Of a stretch of 12,090 bases of DNA, positions 1-7,233 are shown one piece after another; within the stretch, counting starts at the first letter, position 1, and every line of letters starts with the position of its first letter. The translations under genes were made by a program, and so were the position numbers. Under the pieces are notes generated by a model. That model did not search any database and was not told the origin of the DNA. It was given only the letters and a program-made list of their open reading frames with translations. The stretch is from contig NZ_WIJK01000036.1 of assembly GCF_009496285.1 (NCBI RefSeq), positions 1 to 12,090 on the forward strand, in the 5' to 3' direction. This stretch comes from Streptococcus mitis. GTDB lineage: Bacteria; Bacillota; Bacilli; Lactobacillales; Streptococcaceae.

Positions 1-28
1 TATAATCAGGTTTTTCTTTGTGAAACAT
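1..28 (-). CDS. 5' end of an unidentified minus-strand gene (partial)
   Basis: Only the first nine codons are inside the window, reading MFHKEKPDY before it runs off the left edge. The start is supported by a good ribosome binding site, GAGGT at 40-36, seven bases before the ATG, and by a TATAAT hexamer at 64-59. It lies downstream of clpL on the same strand but beyond the clpL terminator, so it probably has its own promoter. Nine residues are too few to name the family, and I do not recognise them. It could also be a chance start. Confidence 0.45.
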
Positions 29-58
29 AGGGATTACCTCACAACTCTTCTTACCTCT

Positions 59-64
59 ATTATA
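59..64 (-). promoter_or_regulatory. -10 element for the partial gene at the left edge
   Basis: The minus strand reads TATAAT here, a perfect -10 hexamer about 30 bases before the ATG at 28. No good -35 is visible; the best candidate, GGCTTT at 86-81, is poor. The upstream part of any such promoter overlaps the clpL terminator hairpin, so readthrough from clpL and initiation here would compete. Confidence 0.4.
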
Positions 65-75
65 CGACTTTACAC

Positions 76-111
76 AAAGAAAAGCCCTTAGAAACTTGAC
101 TTCCAAGGACT
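76..111 (-). terminator. clpL intrinsic terminator
   Basis: Read on the minus strand, AGTCCTTGGAA (111-101) pairs with TTCTAAGGGCT (93-83) across a seven-base loop. This gives an 11-bp stem with two G-U wobbles, followed at once by TTTCTTT (82-76). It lies about 60 bases after the clpL stop codon and is oriented correctly for clpL. Confidence 0.7.
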
Positions 112-125
112 TTGTCTTCAATCTG

Positions 126-154
126 ACCAGTTTTTTCAACTGGTTCCTTTTTTT
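126..154 (+). terminator. Hairpin with T-tract facing the plus strand, just after clpL
   Basis: ACCAGTT (126-132) and AACTGGT (138-144) form a perfect 7-bp stem with a TTTTC loop, followed on the plus strand by a run of seven T (148-154). The T-run is on the plus side, so as a terminator it would stop transcription entering clpL antisense from the left. In the clpL transcript it would be a plain 3' hairpin with an A-rich lead-in. No plus-strand gene ends here in the window. Confidence 0.45.
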
Positions 155-171
155 ATTCTCAAAACCTTGAT

Positions 172-2274
172 TTAAGCTTTTTCACGAATGACCAAGACAC
201 CATCTTCCATATCGGCTTCAAGGTGTTTAGAATCCAAATTATCTAAGTGGAAGTCTGTTACTTTGTCACGAATTTGTTGTTCAACTACACGACGGAGAGG
301 ACGAACACCCATGACTTCATCGTAACCTTCCTCAGTCATGTATTCTTTGGCTGATTCGCTCACTGCCAAATCGATCTCTTTCTTGGCAAGTGTCTTATTG
401 ACATCAACCAACATCAAATCAACAATCTTAGAAAGGTCTTCCTTGCTCAAATGTGAGAATTCGATAACAGCATTGAAACGGTTGAGGAACTCTGGACGGA
501 AGTATGGTTTCAAACGATCCATGAGCTCTGGTTTGTCCGCATCTTCTGTCAAGTTAGCTTCATAACCAAATCCTGCATTTGAAGTTGCGATAATCACCGT
601 ATTCTTGAAGTTGACAGTATTCCCTTGACCGTCTGTCAAACGACCATCATCCAATACTTGGAGAAGAAGAGTAATCACTTGAGGATCTGCCTTTTCAATC
701 TCGTCAAGAAGGACAATTGAGTATGGATTACGACGAACACGCTCAGTCAAGGTATTGTTGTTGTCATCGTAACCAACATAACCTGCAGTAGTACCAATCA
801 ATTTAGAAACGGCTGTACGATCGCTGTATTCTGACATATCCAAACGGATGATAGCATCCTTAGTTCCGAACATATCAAGAGCCAATTGTTTAGCCAACTC
901 AGTCTTACCAACACCAGTAGGTCCTACAAAGAGGAAGCTACCGATAGGACGGTTTCCTTCGTCAAAGCCTGCACGATTCCGACGGATTGCACGTGCCACT
1001 GCTTCAACAGCCTTATCTTGACCGATAACCTTAGTTTGCAAACGGTGACCCATATCTTTCAAACGTTCGATATCAGTTGCACCCATTTGTGACACTGGAA
1101 TACCAGTCATACGTTCTACAGATTCAGCCACATCGTTGATTGTTGCTGTTACTTTATGGTCTTCAGTATGGTTAGCAATTTGCTTTTCAAGCTCTTCGAT
1201 ACGAATTTTTGCATTAAGGGCTGCTTCGTAATCTTCTTTAGCAGCTGCAGCTTCTTGTTTAGCTTTTTCTTCTTCAATTTCATGTTCCACAGCATGTACA
1301 TCTGTCACTGGGTGTTGTGCTGCCAAGTGAGCAGCTGTCACATCGACCAAGTCGATAGCCTTATCTGGCAAGCTACGTTGTGGAATATATTGAACAGAGT
1401 AATCAACAGCCGCTTTCAATACTTCATCTGGCAAGATAACATTGTGGTGTTGTTGATAAAGATCACGGATCCCTTGGAGAATCTTGAAAGTATCTTCAGC
1501 AGATGGTGCATTAACTTTTACTTCGTTGAAACGACGAGCAAGAGCAGCATTTTTCAAAATAGTGTTGCGATATTCATCTTGAGTTGTTGCACCAATCACT
1601 GTCAATTCCCCACGTGAAAGAGCAGGCTTCAAGATATCCGCAAGACCTTTAGATCCTTGACCATCCCCTGTGCTACCAGCACCAAGGATTTGATGAATTT
1701 CGTCGAAGAAAAGGATAATATTTCCAGCTTCTTTAACTTCTTTTACCAAGTTTTGAATATTTTCTTCAAAGCTACCACGGTATTGCGTACCAGCTTCAAG
1801 TCCAGAAATATCAATTGAAATGATTTCTTTGTTCTTGATTGCTGCTGGAACATCACCATTCACGATAGCTTGGGCAAGACCTTCTACTACTGCCGTTTTA
1901 CCAACACCAGCATCACCGACTAGAACTGGGTTATTCTTTGTACGACGAGAAAGGATTTCAGATGTTTCTTGAATCTCCTTATTACGTCCAATAACCGGAT
2001 CTAGCTTGCCTTCACGTGCTTCTGCTGTTAAGTTACGTCCAAGTTTCGCAAGAATCCCATCTTGTTTCATGGCTTTACCTTGAACGTACTGAGCTTGGTC
2101 ACTTCCTTCACTTGGAAGTTGCCCTGTTTGACGATAAATAGCAAATTCTTCAGGTGTTACTTCACGACCGTTAATCAAGTAACGACGGTTTTCTGAACTG
2201 TATCCACGCATACCGCCCATTAATTGGTTAAATAAATCATCCATGTTGTTAAAGTTATTAAAGTTGTTGTTCAT
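172..2274 (-). CDS. clpL: ClpL, HSP100/Clp-family AAA+ chaperone ATPase
   Basis: A 700-residue cytoplasmic Clp ATPase with two AAA+ modules that unfolds or disaggregates proteins under heat and other stress. The N-terminus is an Asn/Phe-rich stretch (residues 1-20), not the double Clp_N repeat of ClpC, which is typical of ClpL. Module 1 has Walker A GDAGVGKT (120-127) and Walker B ILFFDE (187-192). A short charged coiled coil follows (about 330-370), rich in Glu, Lys and Ala. Module 2 has Walker A GPTGVGKT (451-458) and Walker B IVLLDE (520-525), then the C-terminal D2-small domain. Length matches ClpL of streptococci (about 700). The start has GAGGT seven bases upstream. ClpL is generally regarded as a chaperone that does not feed ClpP; I infer this from the family. 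The gene has its own CtsR-type promoter region and terminator, so it forms a monocistron plus a possible leader ORF. Confidence 0.96.
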   Translation of the reverse strand: MNNNFNNFNNMDDLFNQLMGGMRGYSSENRRYLINGREVTPEEFAIYRQTGQLPSEGSDQAQYVQGKAMKQDGILAKLGRNLTAEAREGKLDPVIGRNKEIQETSEILSRRTKNNPVLVGDAGVGKTAVVEGLAQAIVNGDVPAAIKNKEIISIDISGLEAGTQYRGSFEENIQNLVKEVKEAGNIILFFDEIHQILGAGSTGDGQGSKGLADILKPALSRGELTVIGATTQDEYRNTILKNAALARRFNEVKVNAPSAEDTFKILQGIRDLYQQHHNVILPDEVLKAAVDYSVQYIPQRSLPDKAIDLVDVTAAHLAAQHPVTDVHAVEHEIEEEKAKQEAAAAKEDYEAALNAKIRIEELEKQIANHTEDHKVTATINDVAESVERMTGIPVSQMGATDIERLKDMGHRLQTKVIGQDKAVEAVARAIRRNRAGFDEGNRPIGSFLFVGPTGVGKTELAKQLALDMFGTKDAIIRLDMSEYSDRTAVSKLIGTTAGYVGYDDNNNTLTERVRRNPYSIVLLDEIEKADPQVITLLLQVLDDGRLTDGQGNTVNFKNTVIIATSNAGFGYEANLTEDADKPELMDRLKPYFRPEFLNRFNAVIEFSHLSKEDLSKIVDLMLVDVNKTLAKKEIDLAVSESAKEYMTEEGYDEVMGVRPLRRVVEQQIRDKVTDFHLDNLDSKHLEADMEDGVLVIREKA

Positions 2275-2306
2275 ATTTCATACCTCGTTTGTTTTCAAAA
2301 TTAGTT

Positions 2307-2324
2307 AGTCAAATTAATTTGACT
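2307..2324. repeat. 18-bp perfect palindrome in the clpL leader
   Basis: AGTCAAATTAATTTGACT reads the same on both strands. It lies 33 bases before the clpL start codon. Each half contains GTCAAA, the core of a CtsR half-site, but in inverted rather than the direct arrangement CtsR uses. Its right half is also one heptad of the box at 2318-2334. Confidence 0.6.
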
Positions 2325-2334
2325 TTCTCTGACC
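2318..2334 (-). promoter_or_regulatory. CtsR-like box inside the clpL leader
   Basis: The minus strand reads GGTCAGA-GAA-AGTCAAA: two direct heptads, three bases apart, close to the known CtsR consensus (A/G)GTCAAANAN(A/G)GTCAAA, with one mismatch in the first heptad. It lies downstream of the predicted start of transcription, about 45 bases before clpL, where a bound repressor could only act as a roadblock. Confidence 0.45.
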
Positions 2335-2354
2335 TTTGTTTTAAAAAATTTAGA

Positions 2355-2447
2355 CTAGCTATTTGCTACTCTACGTATAATTTCAGGTTTTTCTTTATCC
2401 AATACAGGTTTTGTGATTGGACTTCTAAAAATACTAATGTTCATCAT
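2355..2447 (-). CDS. Small ORF (30 aa) in the clpL leader, unidentified
   Basis: A 30-codon ORF beginning ATGATG and ending TAG lies between the clpL promoter and clpL on the same strand. It has a strong ribosome binding site, AGAGGT at 2460-2455, with the ideal seven-base gap to the first ATG; the second ATG is an alternative start. The peptide starts MMNISIFRSP, has a charged middle (DKEKPE) and ends RRVANS. It has no membrane segment or signal peptide, and I do not recognise it. It would be made from the same heat-inducible mRNA as clpL, 80 bases ahead of it. It may be a real small protein, a leader peptide affecting clpL translation, or chance. The ribosome binding site is the main argument. 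Confidence 0.45.
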   Translation of the reverse strand: MMNISIFRSPITKPVLDKEKPEIIRRVANS

Positions 2448-2554
2448 AGGTTGTACCTCTTTTCTAGGTTTTACCCATACTTTGACCTTAAGATAAATTA
2501 CACAATCACCTTAAAATCAAGGTTTTCTAAGGATTTCCTTATCCTTATGTTCTT

Positions 2555-2583
2555 AGTATATCACTTTGGTCAGTATTAGTCAA
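2555..2583 (-). promoter_or_regulatory. clpL promoter
   Basis: On the minus strand, TTGACT (2583-2578) and TATACT (2560-2555) are separated by exactly 17 bases, each one base from the sigma-A consensus. This is the only strong promoter upstream of clpL. It is bracketed by CtsR-type heptads, as expected for a class III heat-shock gene. Confidence 0.75.
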
Positions 2584-2584
2584 T
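2568..2584 (+). promoter_or_regulatory. Degenerate CtsR-like box over the clpL -35
   Basis: The plus strand reads GGTCAGT-ATT-AGTCAAT, with the heptad spacing of a CtsR site and mismatches at the heptad 3' ends. It covers the -35 and part of the spacer of the clpL promoter and faces the perfect box at 2588-2604. A weak second site here would strengthen occlusion of RNA polymerase. Confidence 0.35.
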
Positions 2585-2587
2585 AAA

Positions 2588-2604
2588 TTTGACCAATTTT
2601 GACC
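2588..2604 (-). promoter_or_regulatory. CtsR operator of clpL
   Basis: The minus strand reads GGTCAAA-ATT-GGTCAAA: two perfect tandem heptads with a three-base spacer. The heptads match the CtsR consensus exactly and only the middle spacer base departs from it. The site ends four bases upstream of the -35. CtsR represses clp and other class III heat-shock genes in low-GC Gram-positive bacteria, so clpL should be derepressed on heat shock. Confidence 0.85.
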
Positions 2605-2631
2605 AACTTTTTTTAAATATTTTTTTATACC

Positions 2632-2660
2632 AAAAAACCAGTCAAAATGACTGGTTTTTA
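2632..2660 (-). terminator. pflB intrinsic terminator
   Basis: ACCAGTCA (2637-2644) and TGACTGGT (2648-2655) form a perfect 8-bp stem with an AAA loop. It is flanked by A5/T5, so it can work in both directions. On the minus strand it lies 18 bases after the pflB stop and is followed by a run of T. It insulates pflB from the clpL promoter, whose CtsR box begins about 30 bases further on. Confidence 0.8.
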
Positions 2661-2677
2661 TTTACTATTTATGAATC

Positions 2678-4993
2678 TTAGCTCAATGCATCATCCATTG
2701 AAAGAACTTCGTGGAAGACACGTTGTGTCAATTCAGTTTTTTGTTCTGGAGTGAGGTACTTAGTATTTACACAGTATCCTGATATACGTACGATTACGTC
2801 TTCACCTGACATGATCTTTTCGTAAACATCGTTCAAGTCCATAACGTTCAAGTTAACGTGTTGTCCACCATTTTCGAAGTAACCATCAAGAATTGTTACC
2901 AAGTTATCAACTTGTTCGTCACGAGTTTTACCAAGAGCACGAGGTGAAACTTGAGTTGTCAATGAGATACCATCAGCTGCGTAACCAAAGTCAAGGCTAG
3001 CAAGTGAGTTCAAGTTTTGCAACCATCCACCTTTAGCTTTGTTAGATGGGTTAGCACCTGGTGAGAAGAATTCAAGTTTAGACAAGTTCACTGAACCATC
3101 TTCGTTGAGGTATACACCTTTGTGGACTGGTGAGTTACCAGTTTGTTTAGAGTAAGCAACGTTAGATGTGATTGTCAAAAGTGAAACTGTAGCTTCTGCG
3201 TTCTTGTATAGTTTGTGGCTACGTAGACGAGTTGTGTAAGCTTCGATCAACCATTCTGCCAATTCGTTTGAACGTGGGTCATCTTCACCCCAACGTGGGT
3301 ATTCACCGATTGTTTCGTAATCGTAGATGTAGCCATTTTCGTCACGGATTGGTTTAACTGTAGCGTATTTGATAGCTGACAATGTGTCAACAGTGTTAGC
3401 GAATCCACAGATACCGAATCCCATGTTAGCACGTTGTTTAGTTGGCAAGAAGGCCATTTGAACAGCTTCGTAGTTGTACTTGTCAGTCATGTAGTGGATG
3501 ATGTTCAAAGCATCTACGTAAGTGTCAGTCAACCAGTCAAGAGATTTTTCAAAGTTAGCTTTAACTGATTCGAATTCAAGAACTTCATCACGGATTGGTT
3601 CGATGTCAAATACTTTGTAGTCTTTATGAACATCATCGTAACCACCGTTCAAACCAGTAAGAAGAGCTTTAAGAACGTTAACGCGAGCACCGAAGTACTG
3701 GATGTTGTGACGTTGTTCTTCGTTTTCTGGGTCAAGTGGAGATACACAACATGAGATACAGCTCATTTCACCATATCCATCTTTAGCCATTGTTGTAACA
3801 CCTTCGTATTGGATTGAAGAGTGTTTGTGGCTCATGTGCATACAGTAGCGACGGAAGTTGTATGGCAATTTGTCAGTCCAAAGAACTGTCAAGTTTGGTT
3901 CTGGAGAGTTACCGATGTTGTCAAGAGTGTTCAAGAAACGGTAGTCCATCTTAGTAACACGGTGACGACCGTCGTTACCCATACCAGCCATTGAAGTTGT
4001 GATGAAGGTTGGGTCACCTGAGTACAATTGGTCGTAAGCTTTTGTACGAGCAAATTTAACTGTACGAAGTTTCATAACGAAATCATCAACAAATTCTTGG
4101 ATTTCTGATTCAGTAAATGTACCACGAGCAAGGTCACGTTCTGCAAAGATATCCAATACGATTGGCACACGTCCAAGAGATGTAGCCGCACCGTTGATAA
4201 CACGGCAGACAGCCATAAAGGCAATGTTTACCCATTGGATAGCTTCTTTAACGTTCATCGCTGGTTTACGAACATCAACTCCGTAAAGGTCACCTAAGCG
4301 TACAACTTGTTGCAATGCTTGATATTGAAGGTTGATTTCTTCACGAAGACGGATTGTTTCTTCATCGATTTCTTCGATTGAGTTCCAGTCGTTAACTTTT
4401 TCTTGCATCAAGTAGTCTGCACCGTAAAGAGCAAGACGTGCATAAACACCGATGATACGTCCACGTGAGTATGCATCTGGAAGACCAGTTACAGTGTGAG
4501 CGTGACGAGCACGACGAATGTTTGAAGTGTAAGCACGGAAGATACCATCGTTAACAGTTGTTACGTATTTAGTGAAAATTTCGTGAACAGCTGGATCTGG
4601 TTCGTATCCATTTTCTTTCAAAGTAGTTTCAGCCATACGGATACCACCTTTTGGCATGAAGTTCAATTTGAAGAGTTCATCGTTTTGGATACCATAAATC
4701 AATTCGTTTTCTTTGTCGATAAATCCAGCAGGAATATCAGCAATAGAAGTTGGACGAGTGTCCATTGGGAAACGAGTTTCTTCGTAGTGTGCTTTAGTTT
4801 CTTCTACGATTTTTTTGATGTGGAGTGAACGTTCTGTTGGTCCTGCAAGGAAGCTTTCATCTCCATCATAAGGTGTGTAGTTAGCTTGTACAAAGCGTGA
4901 TACACTTGCTTTTTCTTTCCAGTCAACACCTTTAAAGCCTTCCCAGGCTTTGTCAAAAATGTCCTGTGCTTCAACAACTGTCTTAACAACCAT
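2678..4993 (-). CDS. pflB: Pyruvate formate-lyase (formate C-acetyltransferase)
   Basis: A 771-residue glycyl radical enzyme of the cytoplasm. It converts pyruvate and CoA to acetyl-CoA and formate, the key step of mixed-acid fermentation under low oxygen or slow sugar supply. The catalytic cysteine pair is Cys415-Cys416 in SCISCCVSP. The radical glycine is Gly739 in RISGYCVNT near the C-terminus. Length and domain order (PFL domain, then glycine radical domain) are those of the family, with no truncation. The start is set by AGAGG seven bases upstream. The activating radical-SAM enzyme (PflA) is not in the window. The gene is monocistronic, with its own terminator, and has a CcpA-type cre site over the promoter, suggesting control by sugar supply. 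It is divergent from dinB. Confidence 0.97.
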   Translation of the reverse strand: MVVKTVVEAQDIFDKAWEGFKGVDWKEKASVSRFVQANYTPYDGDESFLAGPTERSLHIKKIVEETKAHYEETRFPMDTRPTSIADIPAGFIDKENELIYGIQNDELFKLNFMPKGGIRMAETTLKENGYEPDPAVHEIFTKYVTTVNDGIFRAYTSNIRRARHAHTVTGLPDAYSRGRIIGVYARLALYGADYLMQEKVNDWNSIEEIDEETIRLREEINLQYQALQQVVRLGDLYGVDVRKPAMNVKEAIQWVNIAFMAVCRVINGAATSLGRVPIVLDIFAERDLARGTFTESEIQEFVDDFVMKLRTVKFARTKAYDQLYSGDPTFITTSMAGMGNDGRHRVTKMDYRFLNTLDNIGNSPEPNLTVLWTDKLPYNFRRYCMHMSHKHSSIQYEGVTTMAKDGYGEMSCISCCVSPLDPENEEQRHNIQYFGARVNVLKALLTGLNGGYDDVHKDYKVFDIEPIRDEVLEFESVKANFEKSLDWLTDTYVDALNIIHYMTDKYNYEAVQMAFLPTKQRANMGFGICGFANTVDTLSAIKYATVKPIRDENGYIYDYETIGEYPRWGEDDPRSNELAEWLIEAYTTRLRSHKLYKNAEATVSLLTITSNVAYSKQTGNSPVHKGVYLNEDGSVNLSKLEFFSPGANPSNKAKGGWLQNLNSLASLDFGYAADGISLTTQVSPRALGKTRDEQVDNLVTILDGYFENGGQHVNLNVMDLNDVYEKIMSGEDVIVRISGYCVNTKYLTPEQKTELTQRVFHEVLSMDDALS

Positions 4994-5017
4994 GTTAATT
5001 CCTCTTTTTTCTTTCTA

Positions 5018-5035
5018 GTAACAGTCATCTGTTAC
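5018..5035. repeat. Inverted repeat in the pflB leader
   Basis: GTAACAG-TCAT-CTGTTAC is a perfect 7-bp inverted repeat with a four-base loop. It lies within the first bases of the predicted pflB mRNA, about 25 bases before the start codon and just ahead of the ribosome binding site. It could be a 5' stabilising hairpin or a repressor operator; the sequence alone does not decide. Confidence 0.5.
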
Positions 5036-5047
5036 ATTCATGTATTC

Positions 5048-5053
5048 AGTATA
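5048..5053 (-). promoter_or_regulatory. pflB -10 element (extended)
   Basis: The minus strand reads TGT-TATACT: a one-mismatch -10 with the TG extension, about 55 bases before the pflB start. The -35 is weak; candidates are TTGTTG (18-base spacer) and TTGAAA (15-base spacer). The overlap with a cre site fits a regulated promoter. Confidence 0.6.
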
Positions 5054-5059
5054 ACACAC

Positions 5060-5073
5060 AGTAAACGATTTCA
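5060..5073 (+). promoter_or_regulatory. cre site (CcpA operator) over the pflB promoter
   Basis: AGTAAACGATTTCA differs from the catabolite-responsive consensus TGNAARCGNWWWCA only at its first base. It lies between the -10 and the presumed -35 of pflB, so binding of CcpA with HPr-Ser-P would block RNA polymerase when sugar is plentiful. This fits known streptococcal control of pyruvate formate-lyase by carbon supply, but direct CcpA binding here is inferred. Confidence 0.6.
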
Positions 5074-5109
5074 ACAACTAAAAACTCACTTTTTTAACAC
5101 TTTCTTTTC

Positions 5110-5143
5110 TAATACAGTTCAAAATTTGCTACAAACTGTATTA
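5110..5143. repeat. 10-bp inverted repeat between pflB and dinB
   Basis: TAATACAGTT (5110-5119) and AACTGTATTA (5134-5143) are perfect inverted copies 14 bases apart, in the divergent intergenic region. They lie about 50 bases upstream of the dinB -10 and 60 bases upstream of the pflB -10. I cannot assign them to a known regulator; they do not fit the cop, Rex, ComE or com-box consensus. Confidence 0.5.
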
Positions 5144-5167
5144 TATTTTTGAAAGAGGTTATTTTGA

Positions 5168-5196
5168 TTTTCATTTTTTCAGAAAAAGAGTATAAT
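5168..5196 (+). promoter_or_regulatory. dinB promoter
   Basis: TATAAT (5191-5196) is a perfect -10. The -35, TTTTCA (5168-5173), is 17 bases upstream and matches four of six positions. The spacer contains a TTTTTCAGAAAAA palindrome. No LexA-type or competence box is visible. The predicted leader is about 30 bases with GAGAGG at 5218-5223. Confidence 0.6.
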
Positions 5197-5230
5197 AAAA
5201 TTAAACAAACTAGCACTGAGAGGTTTCTCC

Positions 5231-6292
5231 ATGTTGATTTTTCCACTAATGAATGATTTATCTCGTAAAATCATCCATATTGACATGGATGCCTTTTTTG
5301 CTGCTGTTGAAATTCGCGACAATCCCAAACTTAAAGGGAAGCCAGTTGTGATTGGCAGTGACCCTAGAAAAACTGGTGGTCGAGGAGTTGTTTCTACCTG
5401 TAGTTATGAAGCGCGAGTCTTTGGCATCCACTCAGCTATGAGTTCTAAAGAAGCCTATGAACGTTGCCCTCAAGCTGTTTTCATTTCTGGAAACTACGAA
5501 AAATATACTGCTGTCGGTCAACAGATTCGAGCTATTTTCAAACGTTATACGGATAATATCGAGCCTATGAGTATTGATGAAGCTTATCTAGACGTGACTG
5601 AAAACAAACTCGGTATCAAGTCAGCTGTTAAAATCGCTCGACTAATTCAACAAGATATTTGGCAAGAACTTCATCTGACCGCTTCTGCTGGTGTGTCTTA
5701 TAATAAATTCTTAGCTAAAATAGCCAGCGATTACCAAAAACCTCGAGGTCTGACAATTATTCTCCCTGATGAAGCTGAAGATTTTCTCAAACAAATGGAT
5801 ATCGCTAAATTCCATGGTGTAGGTAAGAAAACAGTTGAGAAATTGCATCAAATGGGGGTATTTACAGGTGCTGATCTTTTAAATATTTCTGAAATTAGTC
5901 TCATTGATCGTTTTGGTCGACTCGGTTTTGACCTGTATCGCAAGGCTCGTGGCATTGATAATTCTCCCGTCAAATCCAATCGCATTCGTAAGTCTATCGG
6001 AAAAGAAAAAACTTATAGTAAGATTCTCAATCTAGAAGAGGATATCAAAAAAGAGCTAACTCTCCTTTCGGAAAGAGTTGCCCTAAGTCTTCAAAAACAT
6101 GAAAAATCTGGAAAGATTATTATTTTAAAAATCCGCTATGCTGACTTCTCTACAATGACTAAGCGGAAAAGCTTATCTCAAAAGATCCAAGATGCTGAAA
6201 CTATTTCACAAATGGCTATCCAACTTTACGAATCTCTGACAGATAAAGATAAAGACGTTCGCTTATTGGGTATCACTGTGACTGGATTTTAA
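5231..6292 (+). CDS. dinB: DNA polymerase IV (Y-family translesion polymerase)
   Basis: A 353-residue Y-family polymerase that copies past damaged bases with low fidelity and no proofreading. The palm begins with [12 protein letters not shown] (residues 16-27; Asp18 metal ligand, Phe22/Phe23 at the steric-gate position). SIDEAYLDV carries the catalytic Asp116-Glu117. The thumb helix-hairpin-helix is around [12 protein letters not shown] (about 194-205), followed by the little-finger domain (about 235-353). The first ATG is chosen because GAGAGG lies seven bases before it; the next ATG (codon 7) has no ribosome binding site. The protein ends with [10 protein letters not shown] and shows no separate C-terminal clamp-binding peptide like the one of E. 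coli DinB. It stands alone, divergent from pflB and converging on uppP. The LexA-like SOS control seen elsewhere is not visible. Confidence 0.95.
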   Translation: MLIFPLMNDLSRKIIHIDMDAFFAAVEIRDNPKLKGKPVVIGSDPRKTGGRGVVSTCSYEARVFGIHSAMSSKEAYERCPQAVFISGNYEKYTAVGQQIRAIFKRYTDNIEPMSIDEAYLDVTENKLGIKSAVKIARLIQQDIWQELHLTASAGVSYNKFLAKIASDYQKPRGLTIILPDEAEDFLKQMDIAKFHGVGKKTVEKLHQMGVFTGADLLNISEISLIDRFGRLGFDLYRKARGIDNSPVKSNRIRKSIGKEKTYSKILNLEEDIKKELTLLSERVALSLQKHEKSGKIIILKIRYADFSTMTKRKSLSQKIQDAETISQMAIQLYESLTDKDKDVRLLGITVTGF

Positions 6293-6325
6293 AACCTTGA
6301 AGGAAGCTTCCCTCAAGGTTTTTTT
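6291..6325. terminator. Shared terminator between dinB and uppP
   Basis: AACCTTGA (6293-6300) pairs with TCAAGGTT (6313-6320) around an inner GGAAGCTTCC palindrome, giving a long stem with one A/C mismatch. T7 follows on the plus strand and TTTT on the minus strand. It starts at the dinB stop and abuts the uppP stop, so it serves both convergent genes and is stronger in the dinB direction. Confidence 0.85.
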
Positions 6326-6326
6326 C

Positions 6327-7172
6327 TTATACAAATAATCGTACAAAGCTATAAAGTATCAAGATACTACCAAGGACAATACGGTATTTACCAAACATCG
6401 TAAAGTCGTGTTTTTTCACATAGCTGGTCAAGAAACGAATAGCGATCATGCTGACTGCAAAAGCGACTACCATGGCAACTAAAAGTAAGAAAAATTGACC
6501 AAAGCTCAAGACTTCTCCTGCTTTGATGAATTTAAAAATCTTCAAAGCACTGGCTCCAAACATAACTGGAATTCCTAGGTAGAAGGTAAACTCAGTTACC
6601 ACCGAACGACTGGTTCCATTTAACAAACCACCGACGATAGTTGCTCCCGAACGGCTAGTCCCTGGTAAAAGAGCCAAGACTTGGAAAAGTCCGATATAGA
6701 GGGCCGTTTTATAAGGCAACTTGTCTAGCTCTGTGACTGTTGGCTCAATTGCTTGCGCTTTGTTGCGTTTTTCAAGATAAATAAAGGCAACCCCATAAAC
6801 AATCAACATAATGGCTACTGAAACCATATTATGGAAGTGAGTATCAAACCAATCATCAAACTTAAAGACTAAAAGAAGAGGAAGAGTCGCTACAAAAACT
6901 TTGGACCATAACTGCCAAGTTCTACGGATTTCCACTTTATCCTTACCTGGTTTGAAAGGATTAAGTTTGTTAAAGTAGATAACCATAACGGCTAGGATAG
7001 CACCCAGTTGAATCACTACGTTAAACATAGACATGAAGGCTTCACTCTGGTCTTTATATTGGATAAATTCTTCTGCTAAAATCAAGTGACCTGTACTTGA
7101 AATCGGCAACCATTCCGTAATTCCTTCAACAATACCAAAAAAGATAGATTTTAAAATTTCAATAAGATACAT
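6327..7172 (-). CDS. uppP: Undecaprenyl-diphosphate phosphatase (BacA/UppP)
   Basis: A 281-residue integral membrane enzyme that dephosphorylates undecaprenyl diphosphate to the monophosphate. It thereby recycles the lipid carrier used for peptidoglycan, teichoic acid and capsule synthesis; overexpression in the family gives bacitracin resistance. The two family signatures are intact: [15 protein letters not shown] (16-30, with Glu16, Glu20, Ser26 and His29) and PGTSRSGAT (170-178, with Arg174). Several hydrophobic spans are visible, including about 50-67, 93-104, 116-133 and 155-170, plus three in the last 90 residues. AAGGAG six bases before the ATG fixes the start. It lies downstream of the DUF2207 gene on the same strand and has its own extended -10 promoter in the short gap. 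Confidence 0.96.
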   Translation of the reverse strand: MYLIEILKSIFFGIVEGITEWLPISSTGHLILAEEFIQYKDQSEAFMSMFNVVIQLGAILAVMVIYFNKLNPFKPGKDKVEIRRTWQLWSKVFVATLPLLLVFKFDDWFDTHFHNMVSVAIMLIVYGVAFIYLEKRNKAQAIEPTVTELDKLPYKTALYIGLFQVLALLPGTSRSGATIVGGLLNGTSRSVVTEFTFYLGIPVMFGASALKIFKFIKAGEVLSFGQFFLLLVAMVVAFAVSMIAIRFLTSYVKKHDFTMFGKYRIVLGSILILYSFVRLFV

Positions 7173-7196
7173 AGATAACTCCTTTTTCTATCCTCC

Positions 7197-7226
7197 ATTA
7201 TATCATACTTTTATAAACTGTGTTTA
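7197..7226 (-). promoter_or_regulatory. uppP promoter
   Basis: The minus strand reads TGA-TATAAT (extended, perfect -10 at 7202-7197), with a weak -35 TAAACA (7226-7221) 18 bases upstream. It fits between the stop codon of the DUF2207 gene and uppP. No terminator is visible in this 61-base gap, so uppP may also be reached by readthrough. Confidence 0.6.
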
Positions 7227-7233
7227 GTTTTCT

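Larger units (their letters stand above)
2275..2547 (-). other. Long 5' leader of clpL
   Basis: If transcription starts about seven bases after the TATACT at 2560-2555, the clpL mRNA carries a leader of roughly 270 bases, long for this kind of gene. Read on the minus strand it holds an AAGGAT/ATCCTT hairpin (2546-2529), a 30-codon ORF with a strong ribosome binding site (2447-2355), a third CtsR-like box (2334-2318), an 18-bp palindrome (2324-2307), and the clpL ribosome binding site. No second promoter with both hexamers is visible in it. Confidence 0.5.

Noticed and set aside
1156..1617. 153-codon plus-strand frame inside clpL
   Set aside because: It is antisense to the clpL coiled-coil and D1 region, has no ribosome binding site, and has a Phe/Cys/Ser-rich composition typical of the reverse of a biased coding strand.
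2289..2579. 96-codon plus-strand frame in the clpL leader
   Set aside because: It is Phe/Tyr-rich with no ribosome binding site, and overlaps the clpL promoter and leader on the other strand. The A+T-rich sequence explains the open frame.
5174..5188. CodY-like palindrome TTTTTTCAGAAAAAG in the dinB promoter
   Set aside because: It matches about 11 of 15 positions of the CodY consensus, but such matches arise easily in A+T-rich DNA, and dinB is not an expected target.
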